Shown here piece by piece: positions 22,355 to 33,843 of a stretch of 64,000 nt of DNA. Source of the stretch: Symbiodinium natans (taxonomy: Eukaryota > Sar > Dinophyceae > Suessiales > Symbiodiniaceae); the NCBI GenBank assembly GCA_905221605.1, contig CAJNDS010000341.1, positions 96,889 through 160,888 of the forward strand, given 5' to 3'. Below the pieces are notes generated by a model. It had not been told where the DNA came from, searched no databases, and was given only the letters and a program-made list of their open reading frames with translations. How positions within the stretch are numbered: the stretch's first letter is position 1; each line of letters opens with the position of its first letter. Both the position numbers and the translations under genes were made by a program.

Positions 22355-24640
22355 GAGCAGAGCAGCGACATGCAGCGACTGCCGCGGCGCAGGGGGGGTT
22401 GGGCTCAAGGCACTCAAGGCTTTGGCCCCGTCCCTTGAGAACAGCACACCGCAATGCAGTCCCTCCCGCTTCTCCTGGCGCTGGCGGCCTCCACCGCGCT
22501 GGCGCCGGGGCCTCGAAGAGGCTCCGAAGAGAAAGGGCAGGGGCGCAGGTGACATCCCGTGACGGGCCTCAGGAGAACCGCGTCCGGTAGGGGTCGCGTA
22601 ATCGTGTTGGCCCTTGCACCGCCGACTTGCCAACATGTCCAACTGCCGAGGTCGGATGTGACCCCTGTCCAGAAGGTTGTCCAGCTGCTGGAGAACATGA
22701 AGGAGAAGGGCACAAAGGAGATGCAGGAGGAGCAGGTCCAGTACACAAAGTTCAAGCAGTTCTGCGACATGACGTTGGCGGAGAAGGAGGCGGCCATCGG
22801 TACCGCAGCCGACAAGATCGAGACCCTGGAGGCAGACATCGAGAAGGCCGCCTCGGAGGCGGAGCGTCTGAGCAAGGAGATGGCTGAGCACGCCGCAGAC
22901 GTCGAGGCTGCCACAGCAGAGAAGGAGAAGGCCACCGCCGTGCGTGAGAAAGGTAGGGCGGACTTCCAGATGACCCTGCAGGACTACAGTGAGTCCATCG
23001 ACGCCATTGGCAGGGCTCTGAAGGCCCTGAAGGAGGAGGACAAGAAGACGGCCAAGACGGCCCTTCTCCAGCTCTCTGATGCCAAGCTCCTGCCTGAAGA
23101 GGCGAGGAGTGTACTCATGCAGGGCCCGGCACCCAAGACGTACGAGTTCCAGTCCGGGGGCGTGATCACCATGCTCGAGGGCCTGCAGGACAAGTTCGTG
23201 GACGAGCGTATCAGCTTGGAGAAGGAGGAGCAGAAGAAGCGGCATTCTTATGAGATGCTGGTGCAGAGCCTGAAGGCCCAGTTGGCACAGTCCAAGAAGG
23301 AGCAGGGGGAGAAGGCCCAGTTCAAGGCCAAGCAGCTACAGAGCAAGGCCTCATCCGAGGGCGACTTGGATGAGACCAAGGTGGAGAAGCAGTCCGACGA
23401 GAAGTACTCCGTGGACCTGAAGGCCACCTGCAGCAAGAAGGCCGCGGCCTTTCAGGAGCGCCAGAAGCTGCGGCAGGAGGAGATCGAGGCCATCGAGAAG
23501 GCCAAGGGCATCATCGCTGGTGGTGCGGTGGCCGGCAGTGCGGAGAAGCACTTGCCCAGCCTCCTGGCCACCCCGATGGCCGCGTCCGGCCTCTCCACGG
23601 CGCTGGCCTTCCTGCGCTCAGAGCGGGAGCCGCGGGCTGAGCGGGCTGAGCGGGTGGCGCGGTTCCTGCAGCAGCGCGCCGCCGCGCTCAACAGCCGGGT
23701 GCTCTCCGCCATGGCCGGCCGGGCTGCCGCGGATCCCATCGCCAAGGTGCGGACCATGATCGAGCAGCTGATCACCAAGATGCAGGCGCAGGCCAACGAG
23801 GAGGCAACCAAGAACGGCTGGTGCAACGCTGAGCTCGCATCCAACAAGGCCACACGGGAGGAGAAGACCGACGCCGTGGACGAGCTGTCCTCAGACGCGG
23901 ACGAGCTCTCCACCGCCATCGGCAAGCTCGACGAGGAGGTGGCAACGCTGGCCAAGCAGGTGGCGGAGCTCGATGCCGACATGTCCAAGGCGACGGAGAT
24001 GCGAGAGCAGGAGAGCAGCAAGAACGCTGCCACCGTCAAGGATGCCAAGGAGGCGCAGGCTGCCGTGGCCCAGGCGCTGCTGGTGCTCCGCGACTTCTAC
24101 AAGAAGGCGGCCGGTGCCACGTCCCTGCTGCAGGCGCAGGATGCCCAGGCAGCCCAGGCAGGCCAGAGAAGCCTGTCGCATCTGTCGCGGACAGCCGCGG
24201 AGCCGGAGGTCTTCGGCGACGAGCCCTACACCGGCATGGGCGGCGAGAGCGGCGGCGTGATCTCCATGCTGGAGGTCATCGAGAGCGACTTCGCGCGGCT
24301 GCAGGCGGAGACGGAGGCCGCAGAGGAGGCGGGCAAGAAAGAGTACCAAGAGTTCATGGAGGACTCGAAGGTGGACAAGGCCACCAAGGTCCGGACGTCG
24401 GAGCACAAGGTGACCAAGAAGCAGGCCAAGGCCCAGGAGCTCACTTCCGTGCGCGCCGACTTGCAGGGCACGCAGAAGGAGCTGGACGCCGCAAACGCCT
24501 ACTTCGAGAAGCTGAAGCCCGACTGCCTCGACACCGGCGCCTCCTACGCCGAGCGCCAGGCGCAGCGCAAGCAGGAGGTGCAGGACCTCCAGGAGGCCCT
24601 CGAGATGCTCGAGAAGGTCTGAGAGGGGCGCCTGCAAGAA
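22355..24640. repeat. Recent segmental duplication, unit 1 (partner 31581-33843)
   Basis: Near-identity with the partner begins at GAGCAGAGCAGCGACATGC, about 100 bases before the start codon, and fades about 10-20 bases after the stop codon. The unit therefore covers the 5' leader, the intron and the whole coding region and little else. The only large difference seen is a 28-base deletion in the partner's intron. Confidence 0.9.
22454..24622 (+). CDS. Secreted coiled-coil protein, copy 1 (trichocyst-matrix-like?)
   Basis: Exon 1 (22454-22548) encodes a signal peptide, MQSLPLLLALAASTALA. A 102-base GT-AG intron (22549-22650, phase 2) has an in-frame TGA if retained. Exon 2 (22651-24622) completes 688 residues. 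The protein is almost all predicted coiled coil, rich in Glu, Lys and Ala. It is an internal two-fold repeat: TPVQKVVQLLENMKEKG and FCDMTL, then GGVITMLEGL, then LKATCSKKAAAFQERQ in the first half match DPIAKVRTMIEQLI and WCNAEL, then GGVISMLEVI, then LKPDCLDTGASYAERQ in the second. Each half keeps two Cys at matching places. A PYTGMGGESGG motif lies near residue 557. The function is unknown to me. Signal peptide, coiled coil, internal repetition and multigene tandem arrangement resemble ciliate trichocyst matrix/granule lattice proteins, and dinoflagellates have trichocysts; that link is inference. Confidence 0.85.
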
Positions 24641-26091
24641 GGTTCGGAGAGCCCTGCCATGCCAGTGCCGCCACACTTGGCCAAAGTGCCTGAGTCTGTG
24701 TGCAGATTGCATCTTGGACGAAAAAGTGCGGACAGTGACGGATGTGACGGGATATCACCGATGCTGTGAGCTTAGAGGCCGTGCCTAAAGCCTTCAACAG
24801 GTGGTGATTGCTGTGACTGATCGAGCGGGCGATGTGGCCGCGACAGCAAGGGAGCTGCTGGTCAGGGCCCACCGTGCTGGTTTTTGTTGCGCAGGTGTCT
24901 AACTCCTCTCAGCTTGCCGTACCCCCCAGGCACTACCCCCAAGCATAAGCAGGCTCGTTGGGCTGTAGTACCGCTTGCTCTTCTCATCTTTTCTCTTCTG
25001 TTCTCGTCTCGGAGTCTCTTCTCTTCTTTTCTCATCTTGTTTTCTCTCCTCTTTCCTCCTCTTTCCTCCTCTCCTCTGTCTTCCTCCTTCATCTCTCACC
25101 GCTCGCCTCTCGCCTCTCTGCTCTCTCTTTCTCTCTTTTTTCTCTTTCTCTCTTTCTCTGGCTCGTGCTGTCTGGAGCGCTTTACACGTTCCAGTTGGAC
25201 TCTTTATGAGCCGAAAGGAGGGTAGCTCGTTTTGCTAGTCAGTTGTTCCTGGAGCATGTATCTAGAATGAAACGCTTCGATTGCACCCTCCAGCGACAAG
25301 CTCTGCATCAGCACTTGTAACTGCTGAGCTGCCCCAACATTGCCGAACTCCTGTACCGCATGCACCGTGAGAGGGGTAAGGGCAGACAGATGGTGCTGTG
25401 CAGTGTAGACATGGCAAAGCTTGTGGTGGATAGCTTTCGCTGCTGACTGGCCAGCATGGGCACCTGGAGATCTTGGAGCTTCCGGCCGACTATCCGAGAG
25501 GCTATGGCCTTCCTGAATAACGCTTTCACCCCTTCCTTCTCAGGTGGTTCGTTCTTTTGCTTGATGCCCCCTTTCCTGCATTATGCAAGTCCAGGGCAAG
25601 ACAATGGCTTGACCAATCCTGCACCAGTTGAACAAGTTGCTGATGTGGAATCCCCGACAATTTCGACCGCTCCTGACCTCTGCAGGTTCCTGTCCCGTCA
25701 CCGCGTGCAACTCAGTTGCATCCATCTAGGCGGCAATCCTCGCCTCAAAGTAGCTGAGGTTTTTCATTTCAGATGGTGCTCCCACGACGAGGGATTGGCG
25801 GGACCTGAACTGCGCACTGGAGAGCAGAGACCAGCGAAGCAAAAAACATTTGCGAGGTGGTAAGAATGGTGGACTGCACATGATTGGATGAGCGCGTTGC
25901 ACTTCGTTGCGCTCAGCAGTTACACTTAGTTGCAAATCCAGCAAGATTGGAGAGATGGCCGCGCAGCAAGGAGTTTTGGGCTCAATTGACTTGTGCTCGA
26001 AGTCCTTCGGCACATCTGCCACAATGAAGAGCCGCATCCTGACAGCTCTCAGCGACAACGGCCATCTGGTCATTAGGATCACTGCTGGAGT
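24641..26091. other. Intergenic; polypyrimidine tract, no firm gene
   Basis: Between copies 1 and 2 there is a pyrimidine-rich tract (listed separately) and short frames such as 25456-25863. None has a recognisable domain. Confidence 0.4.
24962..25178. repeat. About 200-base polypyrimidine tract (TCTTCTC/CTCTTT-rich)
   Basis: On the plus strand the tract is almost only C and T, with interspersed CTTTCTC and TCCTCTT motifs. The frames across it on either strand (Ser/Leu/Phe-rich or Arg/Glu-rich) are low-complexity artefacts. It lies 340 bases after the stop of copy 1. Confidence 0.85.
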
Positions 26092-29000
26092 ATGGAACCA
26101 CTATCGTCTAGCAGAGCGGCACACAGCTATCGCCGAGGTGTCGCGTTGAAGGTCGCCTGTTTGACGCTGGCTGTCGCCAGTGCGCAGCAGCCTCGGAGCC
26201 CCCAGGCCACTTTTCGTGCAGGCCGAAAGATTCGAAGTCTGAGGTCGCAGGTCACACCGGTTCAGAAGGTGGTCAGCCTCATGGAGACTTGAATGCTGAT
26301 TTGAGCCACAGGCGTTTCTCTCCGTCAAGCAAAGTCGTCTACGGGCATATTCGTAATCAGGCACTCGCTGTTTTTTTATCGCAGAATGATAAGGTGACGG
26401 CCCACAAGGCGAGAACTGTGAGCATTTCCTGAAAATCCCGCGTTCTTGCAGAGACTCGCTGCGTAGCCTTGTTTGGTTAGAAGTCCAACATCGACGGAAA
26501 AATGAGAAATGAAGAGCTGTCCCCAAAGTGCCTAAAGCGATAACGAAGCGATAGAGAGAAAGGTCGAAGAAGTAGCCATGGTCAAGCCGTGGTCCTTTTG
26601 ACTTGTCTCCATAGTTCCAACAAGATGGCTTCACATATAGGGCTTAGGTTTAACAAGAGGGCTTAGACATTCGATTTCGGGTTTAGGGCTTAGGGTTTAG
26701 GGTTTCGGGTTTCTATGCAATAGTCTCAAAACCCTGCAGACCGATAAGGTGACTGTTGTTGTGTGCTCATTTCTTATGTCTTATGCAGTGTGCGTGTTAT
26801 GTTTATCCGTGTCGCTTTCACCATGCTGGATGGGAGTTGGTCGTACATAGCAGCCCTACACCAAGTGGCACAAATCCTGTGATCCCGAGCCAAGGAGGAG
26901 ATGGTGCAGAAGGGCAAGTCAGAGATCGAGGCTGAGAAGACTCAGCACTTCGGCGCCAACTGAAGTCTACGCAAAAAAATGAGGAGAGTGAGTGTTGCGC
27001 AAGTCACAAGTCACGAAAGATAGCCTCTGAGAGAGCTAGCAGAGTTATGTAGAAAAGAGTGCGGTAGCATCCGGGAGGGTTGGGGGGTTGTGCACACCGT
27101 CCTGCTTGCGATTGTCAGTCCGAGTGCAGCTTTGAGTCAACCCAGCGGGGCAGGGCGAGGAAACCAGGGTTCCGGAATCCTGTGTTGACGGTCGTGGGGG
27201 CATCTGCTTGTTAAACGGTTTGTGAACAGTCTTGGCGGGAACACCAGAAACACCATCCTTCAACCAGGATGATGCGCCCAAGGCCTGAATCTAAGCCTAT
27301 TCGGCTTTCTGCTGGTGTCCTGGGCCTGCCTGCACTAATATTGGGGCCTTCCATGGGGCCCTCTGTGCAAATTATTATGGGCCCCTTTGCGCCTTTACGC
27401 TTATAAAACATAGTGAAGAGAGTGAGCTCATCGGCTTTTCAAGCGCCTTACGAACGAAGTAAAACAACGAGCGAATGAAAGCAACAGAAAAGTGAGCAAA
27501 AGAGCCTAATTACAGGGAGCTTGTGAGCGCGTGGATTAGTATTATTGCGTACAGCAGCCAAGGGCCCATTATGATGGTATCAGGGTTCCGTCCCAGTCCC
27601 CCACCCCCCCAGGTCTCCCTCGGGGTTTGCATTCCAGGTTTGCCGAGTACGTCAAGTTCTGTGTCCTGGCCTCAGGCTCGAGGGTCAAGAGGCTCAAGGC
27701 CGAACATGCAGGATTCGACATGTTTCTCCTGGTCTACGGAACTCGGGGTTGCTCTCGGCGTAGGAACTGCCGGCCACACTGAATGCAGAGTTGTTAAGCC
27801 TGTTCTGCAGGGTTGTCCAGTGCAATCTCTGTGCCGAGGAAGATACCACGGCAGAGAAGAAAACTGCAATCGAAGATGCTGATGAGCGAATCTCAGGCCT
27901 GACCGCATCCATTGACAAGGCCGACCAATGGTGACTTTGAAGTCAGTTTCTTCCAGTGCAATGGTGACGGCCCCAAAGCAGGCTTCATCGGATGTGGACC
28001 AGCTGACCACAGAGATTGCCGAGCTCGATAGCATCATTGCCTCCACCAGCGCGGCCGGGGTCCTCGAAGTTCCCAGTGATCTGCAACTTGTCGGTTGTGC
28101 GCATTCCCTTCTGGGCGCGCTGAGCATGCAGGAAAAGGCGAATGCCACGGCCATTCGTAAGAAGGAGGCGCGCCTTGCAAGAGTTTGTTCGCCGTGCAGC
28201 TGAACAATCCTAACCTCCATCGGAGTGAGTGGTTTGAGTTTCTTTCTCTTCCGTTGGTGCAGAAGCTATCATCTCCATCGGGGCGATTGGAGCTCTTTGT
28301 ACGAGACAAGTCCTAGCAGTCTCACTAGCCAGGAATGATGTCGACAAGAGGATAGCCGTAAGGTGCCATCGAAAGGAGTGAGTTCCCGACCAAACTAGCC
28401 TCGCGGACATCTTGTCATCCAGCAACAATGAAATGCAACAACAAGATGTGTAAGGCGACCAGTTGGATCAAATGCCACACTCTCACAGACCTCCCTGGTG
28501 CCCTCTGTGCGCAGCAGCTTCACCAGGCCGCAGATTTCTCGGCCGCCCTCACTGACTATGTCGCTGCTTGCCTGCCAGTGGTGGGAGCAGTTCCCAGGGA
28601 TCAATGATCTGGGCGCTGTCGCGTGTGGCACTAGCAAAAGGCACGTCGTGTGGGAGCACACTGAGGATTCCATCACTGCCATGGGCAAGGCTTTGACGGC
28701 TCTGAAGGAGTTTACGCCAAGTTCGTTACGAGAGACACAAGAACCACCGCTGTCGGCTTGGAGGTTTACAGGTCAGCTTCACGAAACCTAGCCAAGCGAA
28801 TCGCCGCCATACCCAACCACAGATCAGCGTTTGTGCAGAACTGTCGCAGGCTGTTTTCGCTTTCTTGCAAAAAGCCGACTGGATAAGCCACAGACAATGG
28901 GTTCCGGACATGTTCAGCACAGAACTCCCAGCGTCTCAAGCGAGGGAAGAGGGAGCCTATAGTTTTGCTCTTGCTGTCGTGTTTGTGATGCTTGCGAGAC

Positions 29001-31419
29001 TCCACTGTGCAGGAGCAGCCTAAGACCCGTCCGCAGACCACTTCGCTGCTGCAGATGTCGGATCTCTACCGGGCAAAAGGGCCACTCGCCCATCCATGAC
29101 AGCGTTGAAAGTGTCTTCAGGTCAGAAACAAGCGTGTTCATGTTTAGAGATCCTACGCTGGCCCAAGGAACTTGAGCCCCTCAGAGGCTTCCAAGTACCT
29201 GGATGCCTTCCTGACCGGTCACGCCACGGGGCACGCACTCAGAGAAGATGAACATGAAACAGCTGCAAAAGTAGTTTCATGTAGGATTCTTGTAGCCCCA
29301 GTAGATGGAGGCAGAGGAATGTCTGAGAATACGATCCAGATCCTATGTGGTCCCTTGCAAAACAGTCTTGCGCATGCAAAACGAAAAGACGAGGTGCTAC
29401 ACGAGTAGATGGCGAGTGTCGATAGTGGCAGGGGCCCTCTGTACAACAGCCGTGAACTCCGAGGCAAGCAAGTCTGAGTCTCTGCTGGCTGAAACGTCGG
29501 AACCTGAAGCAGCCTGTGCCTCGAAATTTCCATTCCAAAGTTCTTCGACGGTTCGTGTTTGTGTGTGTGTGTGTGTGCGCGCGCGCGTGGGTGGTTCTTC
29601 GAGCTGGCCTTGAGGCTGGATACGAGTTTCAATCTAATGGTGTCATTTCTATGCTCGAGAAGCTCGAGAGCCAGTTCAAGGAGGACGGAAATGTGGGAGA
29701 CGCCCATGCCATGGCATCTTGAGCAGCAACATGCAAAGTGACAATAGGGACGTAGAGCAACTGGAGGTTGTCATGTTGCGCATGTTGTGCGACGTTGCGC
29801 GACGTTGTGCGACGTTGTGCGACGTTGTGTGACGTTGTGTGCCCAAAGTGCACAGGAGAAGGAGGACCTGAAGGCTGAGGAGCAAAAGAAGAAGAACGCT
29901 TTCAAGAGCCTGGTCACCGGCCTTGACTCTGAAAACACGGATGCCAGCAAGAGCAAGGAGAGCAAGTTAGGAGAGAAGGGAAGCATCTCAGAGCAGAAGG
30001 CGAAGGATGAAGCAGAGTTGGCGGACACCAGCGCCACAAGGAAGGAGGATGCCAAGTACAAGAAGGATCTTGAGATGAGCTGGGGGGAGCGGACTGCAGA
30101 GTTCAAGAGTCGCCAGAAGCTTCGTGCGGAGGAGCTGGAGGCCCTTGGCAAAGCCATCGAAATCATCTCGGGTGATGCGGTGACGGGCAGCGCTGGGAAG
30201 CACCTGCCCAGCCTCTTGCAAGGCACCGCCATGGCCATCGTGAGCGCCAATCGCTCGCGCGACTCGCGCATGCTTCGCACCCCAAGCTTCCGCAAAGTTG
30301 CGGACTTCTTGCAGGAGAAAGCCGCCGCTTTGCACAGCCAGGAGCTTGCCGCCCTGGCCATGCGGGTTCAAGCCGACCCTATCGACAAAGTCAAGGAGAT
30401 GATCGAGAACATGATCACGCGAATGGAGAAAGATGCTGCTGCAGAGGCCACGAAGAAGGCGTGGTGCCAGGAGGAGCTCGCCGAGAATAAGGAGGCCCGC
30501 GAAGCAAAGGACGACGAGATTGAGGGCCTGCAGGCGGATGAGGCCAAGTTGCAGTCGTCGCTTGAGCAGCTTGCTTTGGACCTGGCAGAGCTTGACAAGC
30601 AGGTCAAGGACATGAATGCTGCCATGACCAAAGCAACTGGCATCCGCCAGAAAGAGAAGGAGGAGAACACTGTTGCCATCAAGGATGCCAAAGCTGCCCA
30701 GACGGCAGTCGCGGAAGCCCTGAGCGTTCTGAACGAGTTCTATGCCAAGGCTGGGCAAGCGACAGCTTTCACGCAGGTGACGGCAGGTCCACAGCCTTTT
30801 GAGAAGCCCTACACGGGCATGGGTGCCGAGAGTGGCGGGGTGCTGGGCATGATCGAAGTGATCCAATCTGATTTCGCCCGGCTGGAGGCCGAGACGACTG
30901 CAGCTGAGCAGTCAGCTGCCAAGGAGTACGAGTCCTTCATGGATGACTCCAAGCTTGACCTGGCTTCTAAAGAGAAGGACATCTCGCACAAATCATCCAG
31001 GAAAGACTCCGAGACGCAGGCCTTGGCTTCCGTTCAAACCGACTTGGCAAACGTGAAGAAGGCGTCGCACGGTGTCTGTGTGGCTTGTGGGGATTTGTGG
31101 GCCTGGCTTGCCTTTCGGATTTGGAGAGGGTGGCTGGGGTTTGGGTTCTGGATGGTTCTGGGTTGTTTTGTGTAGTTCTTGGTGTTACCCACACGCAGTC
31201 GTATCTCATGCCCCTTGTCAGCACCTTGGCATAGCTTAAGCCAGCAAGTGTTGACACAGCTTGCCCGTGAAGGAGCTGGATGCCGTCATGAAGACCTATG
31301 ACGAGCTGAAGCCGCAGTGTGCTGATGCCAGCGCTTCCTACGAAGAGCGCAAGGCGAAGCGCGACGCCGAAATCAAGTCCCTGGAGCAGGCCATGGATGC
31401 GCTGAACATCGCCCGCTAG
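26092..31419 (+). CDS. Secreted coiled-coil protein, copy 2, intron-rich paralogue
   Basis: This gene aligns along its length with copies 1, 3 and 4 but is split into about eleven exons. 26092 to about 26288 holds a signal peptide (VALKVACLTLAVASAQ) and VTPVQKVVSLMET. About 26890-26950 reads KGKSEIEAEKTQ. 27821 to about 27915 reads EEDTTAEKKTAIEDADERI. 27982 to about 28062 reads DVDQLTTEIAELD. 28132-28170 reads EKANATAIRKKEA. About 28648-28715 reads EDSITAMGKALTALKE. About 29172 reads SPSEASKYLDAFL. About 29461 reads EASKSESLLAETSE. 29616 to about 29689 reads YEFQSNGVISMLEKLESQF. 29856-31061 and 31273-31419 complete it. The last intron (31062-31272) is GC-AG and phase 0. The large exon carries WCQEEL, PYTGMGAESGGV and the second-half repeat; the last exon has LKPQCADASASYEERKAKR. 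It is the most diverged copy. No internal stop is forced within the recognised exons, so it looks functional, but several borders are approximate. Confidence 0.7.
26637..26714. repeat. TTTAGGG-like tract in the first intron of copy 2
   Basis: Imperfect GGCTTAGGTTT and GGGTTTAGGGCTTAGGGTTTAGGG units lie between the signal-peptide exon and the KGKSEIEAEK exon of copy 2. Confidence 0.8.
29557..29592. repeat. GT/GC dinucleotide run in an intron of copy 2
   Basis: A (GT)n run passes into (GC)n just upstream of the exon at 29616. Confidence 0.85.
29772..29842. repeat. 11-bp minisatellite GACGTTGTGCG in an intron of copy 2
   Basis: Six or so units of GACGTTGTGCG/GACGTTGTGTG sit immediately before the acceptor CACAG|GAG at 29855/29856. 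The array reads as an open frame, so translations extending into it (29787 onward) are artefacts. Confidence 0.9.
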
Positions 31420-31580
31420 AATCTGTTATGCAAGGCATGTTAAAGCACTGCAGACTTGAACAGTGCTTGGACAGTCTGAGCGCGACTCGAGCAAAATGTG
31501 CGGGGGGTGAAAGCGCCGTGCCACCATCCTGCTGGGTCCGCTGCCGTGCTCACTCGGAATGCTGGTGCCCGATAAGTGCC

Positions 31581-33843
31581 GAGCAGAGCAGCGACATGCA
31601 GCGACTGCCGCGGCGCAGGGGGGGTTGGGCTCAAGGCACTCAAGGCTTTGGCCCCGTCCCTTGAGAACAGCACACCGCAATGCAGTCCCTCCCGCTTCTC
31701 CTGGCGCTGGCGGCCTCCACCGCGCTGGCGCCGGGGCCTCGAAGAGGCTCCGAAGAGGAGGGGCAGGGGCGCAGGTGACATCCCGTGACGGGCCTCAGGA
31801 GGACTGTGTCCGGTAGGGGTCTACTTGCCAACATGTCCAACTGCCGAGGTCGGATGTGACCCCTGTCCAGAAGGTTGTCCAGCTGCTGGAGAACATGAAG
31901 GAGAAGGGCACAAAGGAGATGCAGGAGGAGCAGGTCCAGTACACAAAGTTCAAGCAGTTCTGCGACATGACGTTGGCGGAGAAGGAGGCGGCCATCGGTA
32001 CCGCCGCCGACAAGATCGAGACCCTGGAGGCAGACATCGAGAAGGCCGCCTCGGAGGCGGAGCGTCTGAGCAAGGAGATGGCTGAGCACGCCGCAGACGT
32101 CGAGGCTGCCACAGCAGAGAAGGAGAAGGCCACCGCCGTGCGTGAGAAAGGTAGGGCGGACTTCCAGATGACCCTGCAGGACTACAGTGAGTCCATCGAC
32201 GCCATTGGCAGGGCTCTGAAGGCCCTAAAGGAGGAGGACAAGAAGACGGCCAAGACGGCACTTCTCCAGCTCTCTGATGCCAAGCTCCTGCCTGAGGAGG
32301 CGAGGAGTGCACTCATGCAGGGCCCGGCACCCAAGACGTACGAGTTCCAGTCCGGGGGCGTGATCACCATGCTCGAGGGCCTGCAGGACAAGTTCGTGGA
32401 CGAGCGCATCAGCTTGGAGAAGGAGGAGCAGAAGAAGCGGCATTCTTATGAGATGCTGGTGCAGAGCCTGAAGGCCCAGTTGGCACAGTCCAAGAAGGAG
32501 CAGGGGGAGAAGGCCCAGTTCAAGGCCAAGCTGCTACAGAGCAAGGCCTCATCCGACGGCGACTTGGATGAGACCAAGGTGGAGAAGCAGTCCGACGAGA
32601 AGTACTCCGTGGACCTGAAGGCCACCTGCAGCAAGAAGGCCGCGGCCTTTCAGGAGCGCCAGAAGCTGCGGCAGGAGGAGATCGAGGCCATCGAGAAGGC
32701 CAAGGGCATCATCGCTGGTGGTGCGGTGGCCGGCAGTGCGGAGAAGCACTTGCCCAGCCTCCTGGCCACCCCGATGGCCGCGTCCGGCCTCTCCACGGCG
32801 CTGGCCTTCCTGCGCTCAGAGCGGGAGCCGCGGGCTGAGCGGGCTGAGCGGGTTGCGCGGTTCCTGCAGCAGCGCGCCGCCGCGCTCAATAGCCGGGTGC
32901 TCTCCGCCATGGCCGGCCGGGCTGCTGCGGATCCCATCGCCAAGGTGCGGACCATGATCGAGCAGCTGATCACCAAGATGCAGGCGCAGGCCAACGAGGA
33001 GGCAACCAAGAACGGCTGGTGCAACGCTGAGCTCGCATCCAACAAGGCCACACGGGAGGAGAAGACCGACGCCGTGGACGAGCTGTCCTCAGACGCGGAC
33101 GAGCTCTCCACCGCCATCGGCAAGCTCGACGAGGAGGTGGCAACGCTGGCCAAGCAGGTGGCGGAGCTCGATGCCGACATGTCCAAGGCGACGGAGATGC
33201 GAGAGCAGGAGAGCAGCAAGAACGCTGCCACCGTCAAGGATGCCAAGGAGGCGCAGGCTGCCGTGGCCCAGGCGCTGCTGGTGCTCCGCGACTTCTACAA
33301 GAAGGCGGCCGGTGCCACGTCCCTGCTGCAGGCGCAGGATGCCCAGGCAGCCCAGGCAGGCCAGAGAAGCCTGTCGCATCTGTCGCGGACAGCCGCGGAG
33401 CCGGAGGTCTTCGGCGACGAGCCCTACACCGGCATGGGCGGCGAGAGCGGCGGCGTGATCTCCATGCTGGAGGTCATCGAGAGCGACTTCGCGCGGCTGC
33501 AGGCGGAGACGGAGGCCGCAGAGGAGGCGGGCAAGAAAGAGTACCAAGAGTTCATGGAGGACTCGAAGGTGGACAAGGCCACCAAGGTCCGGACGTCGGA
33601 GCACAAGGTGACCAAGAAGCAGGCCAAGGCCCAGGAGCTCACTGCCGTGCGCGCCGACTTGCAGGGCACGCAGAAGGAGCTGGACGCCGCAAACGCCTAC
33701 TTCGAGAAGCTGAAGCCCGACTGCCTCGACACCGGCGCCTCCTACGCCGAGCGCCAGGCGCAGCGCAAGCAGGAGGTGCAGGACCTCCAGGAGGCCCTTG
33801 AGATGCTCGAGAAGGTCTGAGAGGGGGGGGGCGCTTGCAGGGA
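31581..33843. repeat. Recent segmental duplication, unit 2 (partner 22355-24640)
   Basis: This is the partner of the unit at 22355. It starts about 160 bases after the stop codon of copy 2 and contains copy 3. Confidence 0.9.
31680..33820 (+). CDS. Secreted coiled-coil protein, copy 3 (near-identical to copy 1)
   Basis: Exon 1 is 31680-31774 and exon 2 is 31849-33820. The intron is 74 bases (31775-31848) against 102 in copy 1, owing to a single 28-base deletion. The 688-residue product differs from copy 1 at about five positions: Lys to Glu in the propeptide after the signal, Val to Ala before LMQGPAPK, Gln to Leu and Glu to Asp around KASSxGDLD, and Ser to Ala in LTxVRADL. Both exon lengths are the same as in copy 1. 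Most nucleotide differences are silent or conservative, so both copies appear under constraint or very recently separated. Domains are as in copy 1. Confidence 0.85.

Noticed and set aside
22340-24712. Long minus-strand Leu- and Ala/Ser-rich frames opposite copy 1 (and the equivalents opposite copies 2-4)
   Set aside because: They are shadows of the GC-rich Glu/Lys/Ala coding strand and mirror it in each paralogue.
29787-29855. N-terminal extension of the large copy 2 exon
   Set aside because: This part is the GACGTTGTGCG minisatellite. Paralogue alignment and the CACAG acceptor place the exon start at 29856.
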